Positions 1 to 8,899 of a DNA stretch of 64,000 nt are shown here, piece after piece; within the stretch, counting starts at the first letter, position 1; each line of letters opens with the position of its first letter. The DNA is taken from NCBI GenBank assembly GCA_007922195.1, contig ML681963.1, positions 52,461,918-52,525,917 of the forward strand, given 5' to 3'. The position numbers and the translations under genes were made by a program. The notes beneath the pieces are model-generated. The model was given only the letters and a program-made list of their open reading frames with translations. It did no database searches and was not told where the DNA came from. The DNA is from Podocnemis expansa (lineage: Eukaryota > Chordata > Testudines > Podocnemididae).

Positions 1-125
1 GCCTTATTTAGAGGACAAAGTTTTTTGTCCTCGAAATAAGGTGTTTCGAAATAATATGTTATTTCGAAACAGCTTGTTTCGAAATGTCTTGTTTCAAAAC
101 AAGCATACCCTGTCTGAACATAGCC
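1..125. mobile_element. Right end of a TTTCGAAA-type MITE cut by the window edge
   Basis: The segment is dense in TTTCGAAA/GAAATAA motifs arranged as short inverted repeats and ends in GAACATAGCC, matching the right terminus of the other short elements here. The left end lies outside the window, so length and target duplication cannot be checked. It is related by motif content to the elements at 6058-6482, 35318-35836 and 58827-59249. Confidence 0.6.
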
Positions 126-164
126 ATAATCTAATCTAAAAGAAATAGCATCTTTCTTTCCATG

Positions 165-398
165 TGCTATTTCCCACTGTTTGAAATTTAACAACTGCTT
201 TGATTTGCTGTTAGACTGTGACCTGATCTTAAGTCTTGCACTCCCCTGCATTTATTTCCTACCATTCTGTAAATTCCCCCATCTTCAAACTGTCTGATGA
301 AGTGGGATTTTTCTCCCATGAAAGCTCATCCAATAAATAAATTTGTTAGTCTTAAATGGTGCCTCTGGACTCCTTGTTTGTTTTTACAACAATATCAG
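165..398 (+). mobile_element. Penelope-like element 3' tail (pLTR fragment)
   Basis: The stretch shares one ordered set of blocks with at least eight other places in the window: CACTGTTTGAA, a block near TTTGATTTGCTGT, CATTTATTT, the CTGATGA...GAAAGCTCAT block (294-330), AATAAATTTGTTAGTCTT and GACTCCTTGTTTGTTTT. At 31 kb and 57 kb the same blocks directly follow GIY-YIG endonuclease remnants typical of PLEs, which identifies the family. This copy keeps the hammerhead core letters, but its outer stem (CTGT against ATCC) no longer pairs. Confidence 0.75.
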
Positions 399-399
399 G

Positions 400-640
400 G
401 GGGTCCTTTGAGAAGGGGAGACACACAGAGTTGGTCAGAGAGGGAGAGAGAGAGGCAGGGTCAGGCTGAACAGGGCAAGGGGGAGACATGGGTTTGGGCA
501 GAGGAGGAGTGAGACAGGCAGGGTTGGGCTGAGAACGGGGGAGACATGCAGAGCAGGCTGAGAATGGGGTAAATGCCGGGTCGGGGTGTGATGCCCGGTC
601 CGGCTCAGAATGGGGAAGATCAGTCAGGGAAGATGGGGAG
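400..640. repeat. Degenerate G-rich minisatellite
   Basis: Units containing GGGGGAGACATG and GGGCTGAGAA(C/T)GGGG recur at roughly 50-60 bp with strong divergence. The 71-aa open frame at 297-512 runs out of the PLE tail into this repeat and is not gene-like. The array adjoins the PLE tail, and G-richness resumes at 940-1440 beyond a MITE. Confidence 0.5.
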
Positions 641-734
641 TTTGGCTGTGGTCCACACAGCTGGGAACGCTCCCAACTGTGTTTGTGCCTTCTAGCCAGC
701 CTCCATCCCCATGTTTTCTGTGGTTGGGAGGCCA

Positions 735-897
735 GTTAAGTCGACTTAAGGCAACTTCCCCCTCCACATTGCCTTAAGTCAACTTTGTAAGTCGAAGTAA
801 TAAAGCTGACTTTACCTGATGCTAAAGTCGGCTTTATTGCACTGAAATATAGACAGGGCCCTTAAGTCGACTTAAACACACAGTGTAGACATACCCA
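735..897 (-). mobile_element. Harbinger-type MITE end, TTAAGTCGACTTAA family
   Basis: The right terminus reads GTGTAGACATACCC, the complement of the standard left terminus. Inside are TTAAGTCGACTTAA palindromes and AAAGTCGGCTTTATT. The reverse complement aligns with the first 120 bp of the segment starting at 23366, so both derive from one family. A clear left terminus is missing, so this copy is probably truncated. Confidence 0.65.
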
Positions 898-939
898 GGG
901 GAAGCACCAGGCGCTGTGCCAGTGGGAGCTGTTGGTGAA

Positions 940-1440
940 CATGGTGAGCTGGAGACTGGGGGTGGGAATGGAGGGGTCCAGAGCAGCACAAGTCACTGGA
1001 GCAAGGGTTGAGATGGAGGGAGTTGGAGGGGCTGGGGAGGAGTGGAGGGGGGCATGGGGACAAGGAGACTGGGGAAGGGCTGGTTAGTGGTGGAGGGGAC
1101 TATGAAGAGCTGGAGTGGGGACTAGGTGGGGGTTTGAGGAGGGATGGAGGAGGTTGGGGGGCTGGAATGGTGGCTAAGGATGGAAGGGGCTGGGGCAATG
1201 TGGAGGGGGTTGTGGAGTGGGGGAATGGGACAAAGGGAAGGGAGGGGAGGGGGCTGGGGAGGTGTGGAGGGGGTTTGGAAGCTGAAGGGGGTGAAGTGGA
1301 AATGGGGTCTTAGGCAGGCTGGAGTGGGGGCTTGGGGGCAGGAAGCTTAGGGAATGGGGTTGGGGGGTGAGGAGGACATAAGGAAAGAGGGGTCTGATGT
1401 GGACAAGGTTGGGGTGACGTTGTGGATTTGAGGCTGTGCT
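940..1440. repeat. Purine-rich (G-rich +) low-complexity tract
   Basis: About 500 bp of imperfect tandem units such as GGGGCTGGGGAGG and TGGAGGGGGTT, with repeated GGG/GGGG runs on the + strand. Open frames here (1008-1313, 1144-1350) encode only Gly/Trp/Glu-rich low-complexity sequence and are rejected as genes. The tract has G-quadruplex and triplex-forming potential. Confidence 0.7.
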
Positions 1441-1599
1441 TTATTTGTGAGGAAAGAGCTGGCGGGGCTCAAAACTGTCTATCTGGGCTGGGGCCCACAC
1501 ATGCATGAAGGAGGCCTGGGCAACATGGGAAGGGGGCCCAGAGATTAGGAGAGTTCTGTTGCCCATCAAATTATACTTTAACCACTGGACTTAACAGAG

Positions 1600-1770
1600 C
1601 CTCTGGTGTAGACATAACTTTGGGTCTACGTAGCAGCGTGGAGTCTGCTTCCCAGGGCAGGTAGACAGATGACATATGTGAGCTCTGCTCAAGCAAGCCT
1701 GCTAAAAAGATCACTTTGGCTGCAGTAGCAGGAATTGGGGCTTAGTTTAGCCACATGAATGCATGCCCAA
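1600..1770. mobile_element. DNA-transposon fragments (GTGTAGACATA end and GGGTCTACGTAGCAG end)
   Basis: A right-terminus-like GTGTAGACATAAC near 1605 is followed at once by a left-terminus-like GGGTCTACGTAGCAGCG. The latter continues as GGTAGACAGA, AGCTCTGCTC and TGCTAAAAA, blocks that recur at 20385-20470. Two short elements therefore abut here, or one has been scrambled. Boundaries are approximate. Confidence 0.45.
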
Positions 1771-2145
1771 GCTGCTGCTCATGGCATCATGGGAACTCTT
1801 CTCTCTCCAGTGCGCTAGGCATGTCACCACATCCACTGAGTCAATACTGAACCAAGCAGGGAGCCATGCTGCTAGAGCTGCCATTTTTTCAATGGGATGT
1901 GAAAGTGACCTCTCTTAAAGATCTCATGATTTTTTTCCACAAGACAAAAGGATTTTTAGCCCTGTTGTCCTGATGCATGTCTTCTGGATACAGGCAATCT
2001 GCTGCCCTAAACGCCTCCAGCAATTGCAATATGGTGTGACATCACATTCTATTTTTCTTATTTAATGTGGCTACAGAGGTGATCACATTTCAGCGATAGA
2101 CCAATGGATTCCAGCATATTTGCAAAATCCTGTGGGGTTCTTCTA
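1771..2145. other. Unassigned non-coding
   Basis: No gene, terminal inverted repeat or tandem array is visible. The base composition is ordinary and CpG is rare. Confidence 0.5.
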
Positions 2146-2630
2146 GGCTGCGTCCACACATAGACAGTTAAATCAATTTAACTTAAATAGATTTAATAAA
2201 ATCACCATAAAATCATTAAATCTATTTAAGCTATATCGATTTAACAGGTCCACGCTAGAAAATCAAATCGAACTAGCATGTCCAGGGACACCGTGGAAGG
2301 TGTGGCAAGATGGCCCCTTCGAAGGGCCGACCCTCCACCAAATGTATAGAAAGAGAAAGGCACATTGGGAAGGAGGAGGGCAAAACTGTTAAATCAAAAC
2401 AACCATTAAATCGAAATAACATGTCCACATGGCGTTATTTTGATATAACGGTTGCGATCCAAGCATTGTTTTGATCTGAAACTAGCTTTTATTGAATCAA
2501 TCAAACTTTCCCTGTTTCAAAATGATGGAGCTTGTCATTTCGAAACAAGAAAATGTTGTGTGGACCTAAACTTTTGCAAATCAAAATAGCCAGCGTTAGT
2601 TCAGTTTAAAAGCTGTGTGTGGACATGCCC
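2146..2630 (-). mobile_element. Harbinger-type MITE, TTAAATCGATTTAA family, 485 bp
   Basis: Termini GGCTGCGTCCACAC and (complement) GGGCATGTCCACAC form the inverted repeat. The flanks are CTA and CCA, an imperfect 3-bp duplication. The interior has (T)TAAATC(T/G)ATTTAA palindromes near the left end and, in reverse, the block GCCATCTTGCCACACC, which also sits near the right end of the elements at 3784-5143, 29930-30219 and 49596-51086. This copy lacks the minisatellite carried by two of those. Confidence 0.75.
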
Positions 2631-3783
2631 CCAGCTTGCTGCCCTAAGGAGGATGAGTCATTTTCCCAGAACTGGCAGAAATAGTGACAATTTCTGCCTA
2701 ATGTTGCCACATGCTCAAGTTTAACAATCAAGAGTGTGGAGCTGAAATACGTGGGGAGCCCTGGCTAATGGACATCTTACATTTGTCCTCTTCTTCTATG
2801 AGCTATACTCACTGCTGCTCCATCACTCTTTTGGCTCATTTCCTCAGCACCATCAAACCCGAGTCATTCTTTGCTGCAGGGTGATTTATTTTTATTACTA
2901 AGAGAGTGTCCTCCAAGACCAAAAATCATCTCTGTCCACTTCTCAGTAAGATTTTGTTTCAATTCCAGACCTGTATCTGTCTCTCTCTTTAATCCCAAGG
3001 CAGTATTTTCCCCTTTGCAGCTTGAAAAATGGCAGCACTTTGCAATAAATCCCATGTGGAAAAGGGTCAGCGCTGATGAATATTTCAGCTCCAACATTTT
3101 TTGGGAGAAAAAAGGATTGAGAACTTCAAAATGTTTTCCATTTCTGCATATTTTTTTAAATGAAAAATTCAGATTTCTAATCAGGAACAACTTTTTGATT
3201 CAAAATATAAAGTTGTGGCTACTATTAAATAAATAAATAAATAATGGCCCATATTGCTGCAAAACGTTTCAAACTGATCAAAATAAATGTTTCAATAGAG
3301 CTGGTGCAAAATAATATTTTAGATTTTCTGCAGTTGAAAATGTTTGACTTTCCATTTCAATTCAGGATAAGATTAGCTCCCCCTTCCCCTGAAACTTCAA
3401 CCTTTTTTTTTTTTTTTTCTTGCAGCATGAGAGAACCACATTCCCAGTCCAATGTGGCTTCCTACTCTGGCCGTCTCAAGAAGTGAGAAAGAATTCAGAC
3501 GTCAAGAGCCATTCGGTCGTAGGGCCTCCGCTCAGCCACTAGTCTAAGTTCATGTTTTTTGCAAGGTTTTCAAATGGATTATCACACAAGACACAACCCA
3601 AAGAACCAAGCCCATCCATTTTGGTTCCCTAAGTGTGGTTTATGTTTCACCTTTTTACTATTCCAGGAAGTGAGAAAAGAGGATTTTATGAGAGCATTCA
3701 ATCTTCATTTCCTACTACTCATCATTTTAATGACAATTCTGGCACGTTAAGAAAGAACTGGCATTAAAGGTAACAGTCTCTTT
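2631..3783. other. Unassigned AT-rich non-coding with poly-T
   Basis: No gene is supported. Oppositely oriented open frames of about 110-120 aa at 2864-3236 overlap one another and resemble no family. An 18-base T run lies near 3402-3419. The AT-rich AAAATGTTT/TTTCATTTT texture recurs near 9100-9300, 25830-26200 and 48380-48720 and may be one old LINE-type repeat, which I cannot name. Confidence 0.4.
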
Positions 3784-5143
3784 GGCTATGTCCACACTTT
3801 CTTTTTAAAACGAAACAACTGTTGAATAACGAATGACGTCCGAATGACGTTTTGTTGTTTCAAAATGAGGGAGCTTCTTATTTTGAAACAGCAGAAGGGA
3901 ATTTGAAACAATAAAACCTGGAAAGTAATCCAGATAGGCCTTGAATCGAAAGGGCTGTTTCGAAATAATGCCGTTTGGTTGCATTATTTGAAACAGCACT
4001 GTTTCGATTCAGGTTTGACCTTCCTCCCAGGATGCATGGCACCCTGAAAGGAAGGCCCCACCTCACTTGCCATCATCTGATCAGCACCCTAGCCAGGGGG
4101 AGAGGGGGTGCAGGGGAGATTGCAGGGCGGCAGGGGGCAGCGCTTCAGGAGCGCCCTGAACCCCCCTCCTCTGACTGAGCAGCGGGGGCTGAGCTCTGGG
4201 GTGCACCGGTAACTCCACTGCTGGCCGAGTGGCAGCAGCTGAGCTCTGGGGGTGCCCCGAAGCACTCACCTCTGGCCAAGTGGTGGGGGCAGAGCTCTGG
4301 GGTGCCCCAGTACACCTGCCACTGGCCGAGCAGTGGGGGGTGAGCTCTTGGGGTGCTCCAAAGCCCCCGCTGCTGAGCTCTGGAGCACCCTGGTACCACT
4401 GTTGCTGGCCGAGCGGCAGGGGCCGAGCTCTGGGTATGCCCTGAAGCCTCTATCGCTGGCCGACCTGTGGGGGCTGAGCTCCTGGAGCATCCTGTACCTC
4501 TGCTGCTGTCTGAGTGGCAGGAGCTGGGCTCCCTGAGCAGCCCAGAGCTCCTGCCCCTTCCCAGGTGGTGGGAGGACTGAGATCCCAGTGCACCCCACGT
4601 GCTGAGATCTCAGCTGCACTCCGCCTGAGAACGGGCAGTGGCTGCGAGGTGCTCGGAGAGCTCAGCCCCTGTTGCTCCGCCAGTGGTGGGGGCTTTGGGG
4701 CGTCCCCAGAGCTCAGCCCCCACCTCTTGGCCAATGGCAGGGGTATTGGGTGCTTCGGGGGCTCAGCTCCTGCCGCTCAGCCAGCAACGGAGGTACCAGG
4801 GTGCCCCTGAGCTGTGGTCCCACTGCTTGGCCAGCAGCAAGGGTATGGGGTCCCCTGACTTGTGCCCCTTGCCTCGCCACTGGCAAAGCAGCATAGAGGA
4901 AGGGTGTCCCCCATTCTGCAGAGCCAGTGGCAGGGGATTGGTTGGCAACATGGCCCTGCCAGGGAGCCATGTTGCCACACCTCCCACGGTACCCCTCTCC
5001 TGAATCAAAATAGCAAGTCCTGTGTCCAGACTTGCTATTTTGATTTGGTTTTTTCTGCTTAAATCAATTCAATGATTTTATTTCAAATTAGCTGAATGTG
5101 ATTTAACTTAAATCGAATTAAGCCTGTACATGTGGACATAGCC
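3784..5143 (+). mobile_element. Harbinger-type non-autonomous element, 1360 bp, with minisatellite cargo
   Basis: Left terminus GGCTATGTCCACAC and right terminus GTGGACATAGCC are inverted copies, flanked on both sides by TTT (3781-3783 and 5144-5146), a 3-bp target duplication. The first 270 bp carry TTTCGAAA/GTTTCGA inverted repeats; the last 170 bp carry GCCATGTTGCCACACC followed by ATTTAACTTAAATCGA. Between them is a GC-rich minisatellite. No transposase is encoded, so it would depend on a protein supplied in trans. Confidence 0.85.
4150..4880. repeat. 50-51 bp GC-rich minisatellite inside the MITE
   Basis: GAGCTC(T/C)(T/G)GGGGTGC recurs at 4191, 4241, 4292, 4342, 4425 and 4476, that is 50 or 51 bp apart with one shorter unit at 4375. 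Each unit also carries CTGGCCGAG(C/T)GG. Because 51 is a multiple of three, several frames stay open on both strands (4229-4444, 4252-4536, 4266-4619, 4638-5003). Those frames are repeat artefacts, not genes. Confidence 0.85.
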
Positions 5144-5735
5144 TTTCAGTAACTGCTTCTTGCTCAGTTGAGCCAAAAGAATTTTTGGTGGGAGCTACTA
5201 ACTGTCCATCTAGAGGCTTCTATGCACCAGGCAATCACCACAGGAGCTGAGCTTCTAGGGAGATGAGCTAGGGTGTATGTCAATTGCAGAAAAGACTGTG
5301 ATGCCCAGGGCTGTGATAACAAATTGTGATGAACCAGACAAGAGTGTATCAGCTAACTGTATCAGATGGGCGAGTGACTTGTGTGTCACATTGTACATTC
5401 AGAATCTGTCAGCCCTGACCAAGTAAGGGTAGAGCTGGCTGGAAAATGGGGGAAAAACGATGGGGAAATTGTAGAGCAAAATTAGAAAAGGTTTCAGTTT
5501 CAGGGAGTTAGGAAGGGGGCGACTTTTTCTTCTTTTTTTGTGAAGTGTTGTTCCTCCCCTGTATTTGTAAGATGGTTCTTTTGAACTGGAAATGACCAAA
5601 AAGAAAATAGTATCTTGCCCACTTTTGAAAGAGAGAAGAAAAAATGAAAAGAAGTGATGAGTATTCTAAAAATAATCACAAAAATGATATTTGTGAACCA
5701 AAAACCCTTCTGAAATGTTTGATCATCTTGAGCTC
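5144..5735. other. Unassigned non-coding
   Basis: Ordinary composition with a purine-rich AAAAAGAAAA/GAAGAAAAAATG patch near 5595-5660. No gene or recognisable repeat boundary is seen. Confidence 0.4.
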
Positions 5736-6880
5736 TGAATTTGGTGAGTGACACCAGGTTGGACAGGGCTGGTCAGTGACACTGGACTAGGGTACCCCCA
5801 AAATTGGATTCAGGAGATTATGGACTAAGGTTAGACTTGGACCCCAGGTAGAATGAGGGGGGAGATGATGGGTGACCCTAGGTTAGGTATAGGGTTAACA
5901 TTGTTGGGTGGTGCAGGGCTGGGGTATGGTTTGGCATCATGAACTAGGGTTGGGGGGGCTGGGGCCAGGTAATAAGACTTGGATTTAGGTTAGAGACCTG
6001 GACTAATGCTAGGGATGGATAATAATCCCAGCTGGGTTAGGAAAGTGTCTTCATATTGGGCACGTCTACGCACACAGGTTTATTTCAAAATCGGTCCTTT
6101 CGAACGGACCGATTTTGAAATAAAACTCTTATTTCGAAAGGGCTCCTTTCGAAATAAGGGAAACCATGGGATCGAAACGACCGTTATTTCGAAACGGATG
6201 TTTCGAAATAACACCAATGGGTCCGCTGTTTCGAACCGTTGTTTCGAACCAACGGTGTTGTTTCGAAACAACGGGTTTAAAGGCTTTATTTTGAAACATC
6301 CATTTCTAAATAACGGTCGTTTCGAGGGGGGGGGTAGGTTTTACTTTTCCGAAAGGACGATCCTTATTTCAAAAGGACGAGGTCCATCCTTTCGAAATAA
6401 GGGAACGTCATGCAGACTGAATTTTTTTTAATTTGAAATAACGGGTGTTATTTCGTAATAAAAGGGCCGTGTAGACGTGCCCATTATGTTTAGGTTTGGA
6501 TGTGGTCTGTCGGCTAAGGTTAGGGTCGGGCTTGCCAAGAGCACTTAGCTAGCTAGTCATGGTGATTTAAGGTTGTCAGCCCCAAGGAGCTGGGTTTGTT
6601 TTGTTGTTTCAAACTAAGATTAAAGATAGAATTGAGGGCCAAGTGATGGCCCCAGTTAAGGTCAGGGCCAGGAGTAGGGGCTGACTGGTGATTACTGGGT
6701 GTGGGTTGCCTAAAGGAGTGAAACCCTGCTCTGGATTGCAGATGTGACACATGTCTGTGGTGTCATTGACTGAATTTAAACCAGGTTGCCTGTTCTCAAT
6801 CCAGATCATGGTCTTGGCCCCCTACCTGAATGTACCTTCATAGCTTAACAACCAGGTTCTCTAATGTGGGCATGGCCAGG
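5736..6880. repeat. Degenerate minisatellite with GGTTAGG-like words, split by a MITE
   Basis: From 5736 to 6057 and again from 6486 to about 6880, words such as GACTAGGGT, GGTTAG(A/G), CTAGGTTAGG and CTAAGGTTAGGG recur at irregular short intervals. The MITE at 6058-6482 interrupts the array with a clean ATT duplication. The words resemble diverged telomere-type TTAGGG units, but no perfect tandem TTAGGG run is present. Confidence 0.5.
6058..6482 (+). mobile_element. TTTCGAAA hairpin-chain MITE, 425 bp
   Basis: Termini GGGCACGTCTAC and GTAGACGTGCCC are perfect inverted 12-mers flanked by ATT on both sides (6055-6057 and 6483-6485). The interior is a chain of separate hairpins, for example CGGTCC/GGACCG around TTTCGAA, CTTATTTCGAAAGG with its partner, CGTTATTTCGAAAC with its partner, and GTTGTTTCGAA with its partner. 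The element at 58827-59249 is the same family in the opposite orientation. It encodes no protein. Confidence 0.9.
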
Positions 6881-7180
6881 AGCACAAACATAGGTTAAAT
6901 CTGTTATTTGAGCAAGGCTGTGGATGCAGAAAGGTCATCGTGCCTCACTTACAATGGATGAGATGCACCCCTCTGTTGACGGCAGTGTAAAGCCTATCCA
7001 CTTCTTAAATCCTAGCTAATCTGTGAATGGATTGCTTCACCTGTATGTAACTCTGACTGGGGGCTCCACACAGGTACAGGTATCCATCTACAGGAGGGCT
7101 TCAAATTATCCAAATAAACCTATACTAAATAGTGTTTTGCTCTTTTAAAGAGAAACTTTGTCTATGTTTAGTGCTGTTAT
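6881..7180. other. Unassigned non-coding
   Basis: No gene or clear repeat is visible between the minisatellite and the CR1 fragment. Confidence 0.4.
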
Positions 7181-7840
7181 ACAGAGGAGGGTGATCAGTT
7201 GTTCTCCATATCCACTGAAGGTAGGTCAGGAAGTGCTCAGCTTAGTTTGCAATGTGGGAGATTTGGGTGGGTTATTAGGAAAGACTCCCTAACTCTGGAA
7301 CACTAGCACCTCAGGAGGTTGTGGAATGCCTGTCCGTGGAGCTTTGAAGAATAGTTTTAGACAAACAGTTGTCTGTGATGGTCTACATCAGTGGTTGCCA
7401 ACTTGTGGTCCGGGGACCCCCAGGGGTCCACGGACATGTTGCAGGGGGTCTGCAGAGTATCTCCCTACTGGGGCCAGAATCCAGCTACAGCCCTGATGCT
7501 CCCCACCAGGGCTGCCTTTCCCCTCCCATGGCTGGATCCTGGCAGGGGGATAGGGCTGCAGCTTGGCTCCCCAGTGGTGCGGGCCATGGTGGCGGCAGTG
7601 CTGCTTGTTGGCTGTCCTGGTGGCACTGCCAGAGTGATGCAAGCCAGAGTCTGCTCATGTGAACCAGATTACATAATCAGCTCGGGGGGCTGCAAAAATT
7701 TTTTTTGTTAAAAAGGGGTCTCCAGCCTGAAAAAGATTGGGAATCACTGGTCTAGATGGAGTTAATATTGCTTTGGTGAAGGGGGTGGACTAAGTTACCT
7801 CCTGAGGTCCCTCCCTACCTTCCCATGATTCCATTATTGC
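7181..7840 (+). mobile_element. CR1 LINE 3' end, interrupted by a hAT
   Basis: The order is typical of the CR1 3' region: a GTGATCAGTTGTTCTCC(A) block, a TTTGGGTGGGTTATTAGGAA-like block, CTCAGGAGGTTGTGGAATG, then GGACTAAGTTACCTCCTGAG and CCTCCCTACCTTCCC with ATGATTCCAT at the end. A hAT lies within it at 7389-7749; removing that insert restores the CR1 order. Only the last few hundred bases are present, the usual 5' truncation of CR1 copies. No intact reverse transcriptase remains. Confidence 0.8.
7389..7749 (+). mobile_element. hAT non-autonomous element inside CR1
   Basis: Left terminus CAGTGGTTGCCAAC and right terminus GATTGGGAATCACTG are inverted matches typical of Charlie-like hAT ends. 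The flanks GTCTACAT and GTCTAGAT form an 8-bp duplication with one mismatch. A GGTCCG...CGGAC hairpin lies just inside the left end. The frames at 7369-7711 run across the boundary and are not genes. Confidence 0.8.
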
Positions 7841-8280
7841 GCTTATATGAAAATAACAAGCAGCCACACAGAGCATACAGGTGCAATCTGATACAAAGAT
7901 GGTGAAATGCGGTGGGTTTGACCTACCAACCATAGATCTTTCATAAAAAGGAAAATGAACTTGCAGAAACATTAGTGAAATCTATTTCTAATCGAGGTGT
8001 GGTTGAAGGGGGCGTCTCAGGGACAGCAGAGTGCACCCAGTGATGACAAGCCTCTAGGAGATGAAGGTTTCCCAAAAATGCAATTTGCAAAACCCACAAA
8101 TCATGACTCTCTCTAAAACTTTGGAAAAGATGAGGGGAGGGAGGTGTGACAGTTTGATTTTCCTCTTGGACTGTGGAAAGGATAAAAGATCTCAGGGTAT
8201 TATTCTGGCTGGGGGACTTGTTCCAACTCTGGGGAATGTTTCTCTCCAGAAATTCCTGGTGGATATGATGCCAAGTTACA
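7841..8280. other. Unassigned non-coding
   Basis: No supported gene or repeat boundary. The 80-aa frame at 8061-8303 ends inside the PLE tail and has no recognisable family. Confidence 0.4.
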
Positions 8281-8487
8281 AAGGAGTAGCTGTGTTAGTC
8301 TAGTCCAGCAAAACAAACAAGGAGCCTGGTGGCACTTTTAAGACTAACACATTTTTTTTAATGATGAGCTTTTGTGGGAGAGAATCCCACTTCATTAAGC
8401 ATCTGACAAAGTGGGATTCTCTCCCACAAAAGCCCATGCAATAAATATATTTGTTAGTCTTTAAAAGTGCCACCTGACTCCTTAGTG
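8281..8487. mobile_element. Palindromic PLE tail (two pLTR pieces head to head)
   Basis: 8285-8398 is a PLE tail on the minus strand and 8399-8487 is the same tail on the plus strand. AGACTAACA...GAGCTTTTGTGGGAG in the first half is mirrored by CTCCCACAAAAGC...TTGTTAGTCT in the second. The two halves form a hairpin of nearly 100 bp per arm. The hammerhead core is damaged in both arms: CTGACAA with AAAA on plus, TTAATGA with AAAA on minus. Confidence 0.75.
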
Positions 8488-8594
8488 GATATGAGGGTGC
8501 ATAAAGGGTGTCTGGCAGAGAAGGTGCAGAGCAGTCTGGCTGAGAGCATTTCTAAATGCCTACTTAAACAAGGGGAAGAGGGATGGCCATATGT

Positions 8595-8720
8595 TTGGGT
8601 GGACTAGTCTGAGACTTGGACAGCTTGGTTCAATTCCTAGCTCCACCACAAATTTCCTATGGAATCCTGAGCAAATCATTTCATCTCACTGAGCAAGTGC
8701 CCATCTTATAGGGGCCTGAT
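8595..8720 (+). repeat. MIR/CORE-SINE fragment
   Basis: Contains the MIR-like order GACTTGGAC, TTCAATTCCTAGCTCCACCAC, CCTGAGCAAATCA and TCATCTCACTGAG. A related tail (TCAGTTTCCCATCTATAAAATGG, shortened here) lies at 8855-8880. Old and diverged. Confidence 0.6.
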
Positions 8721-8899
8721 TTTCAGGAAGTGGGTGCTCAGCAGTTTCTGAAAATTGGGGCCATTTAAGGGTCTCAAGTTGAGCTTCTTCCCCCATCCCC
8801 AGCTGAGACACTTCAACTCACTAGTCACTTCTGGAAAATCTTTTACCTCTGGTCTTCAGTTTCCCATCTATAAAATGGAAATAAACAACACTTGCTTGC

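Noticed and set aside
4081..5008. Many overlapping 60-121 aa frames at 4.1-5.0 kb
   Set aside because: A 50-51 bp minisatellite inside a MITE keeps frames open on both strands; no domain is recognisable.
5736..6057. True interstitial telomere array
   Set aside because: No perfect TTAGGG tandem run is present, so only telomere-like words are reported.
6006..6431. 141-aa plus frame with FRNKG and FRNNG repeats
   Set aside because: It reads through the TTTCGAAA hairpin chain of a MITE; the reverse copy at 58827-59249 gives the same kind of peptide.
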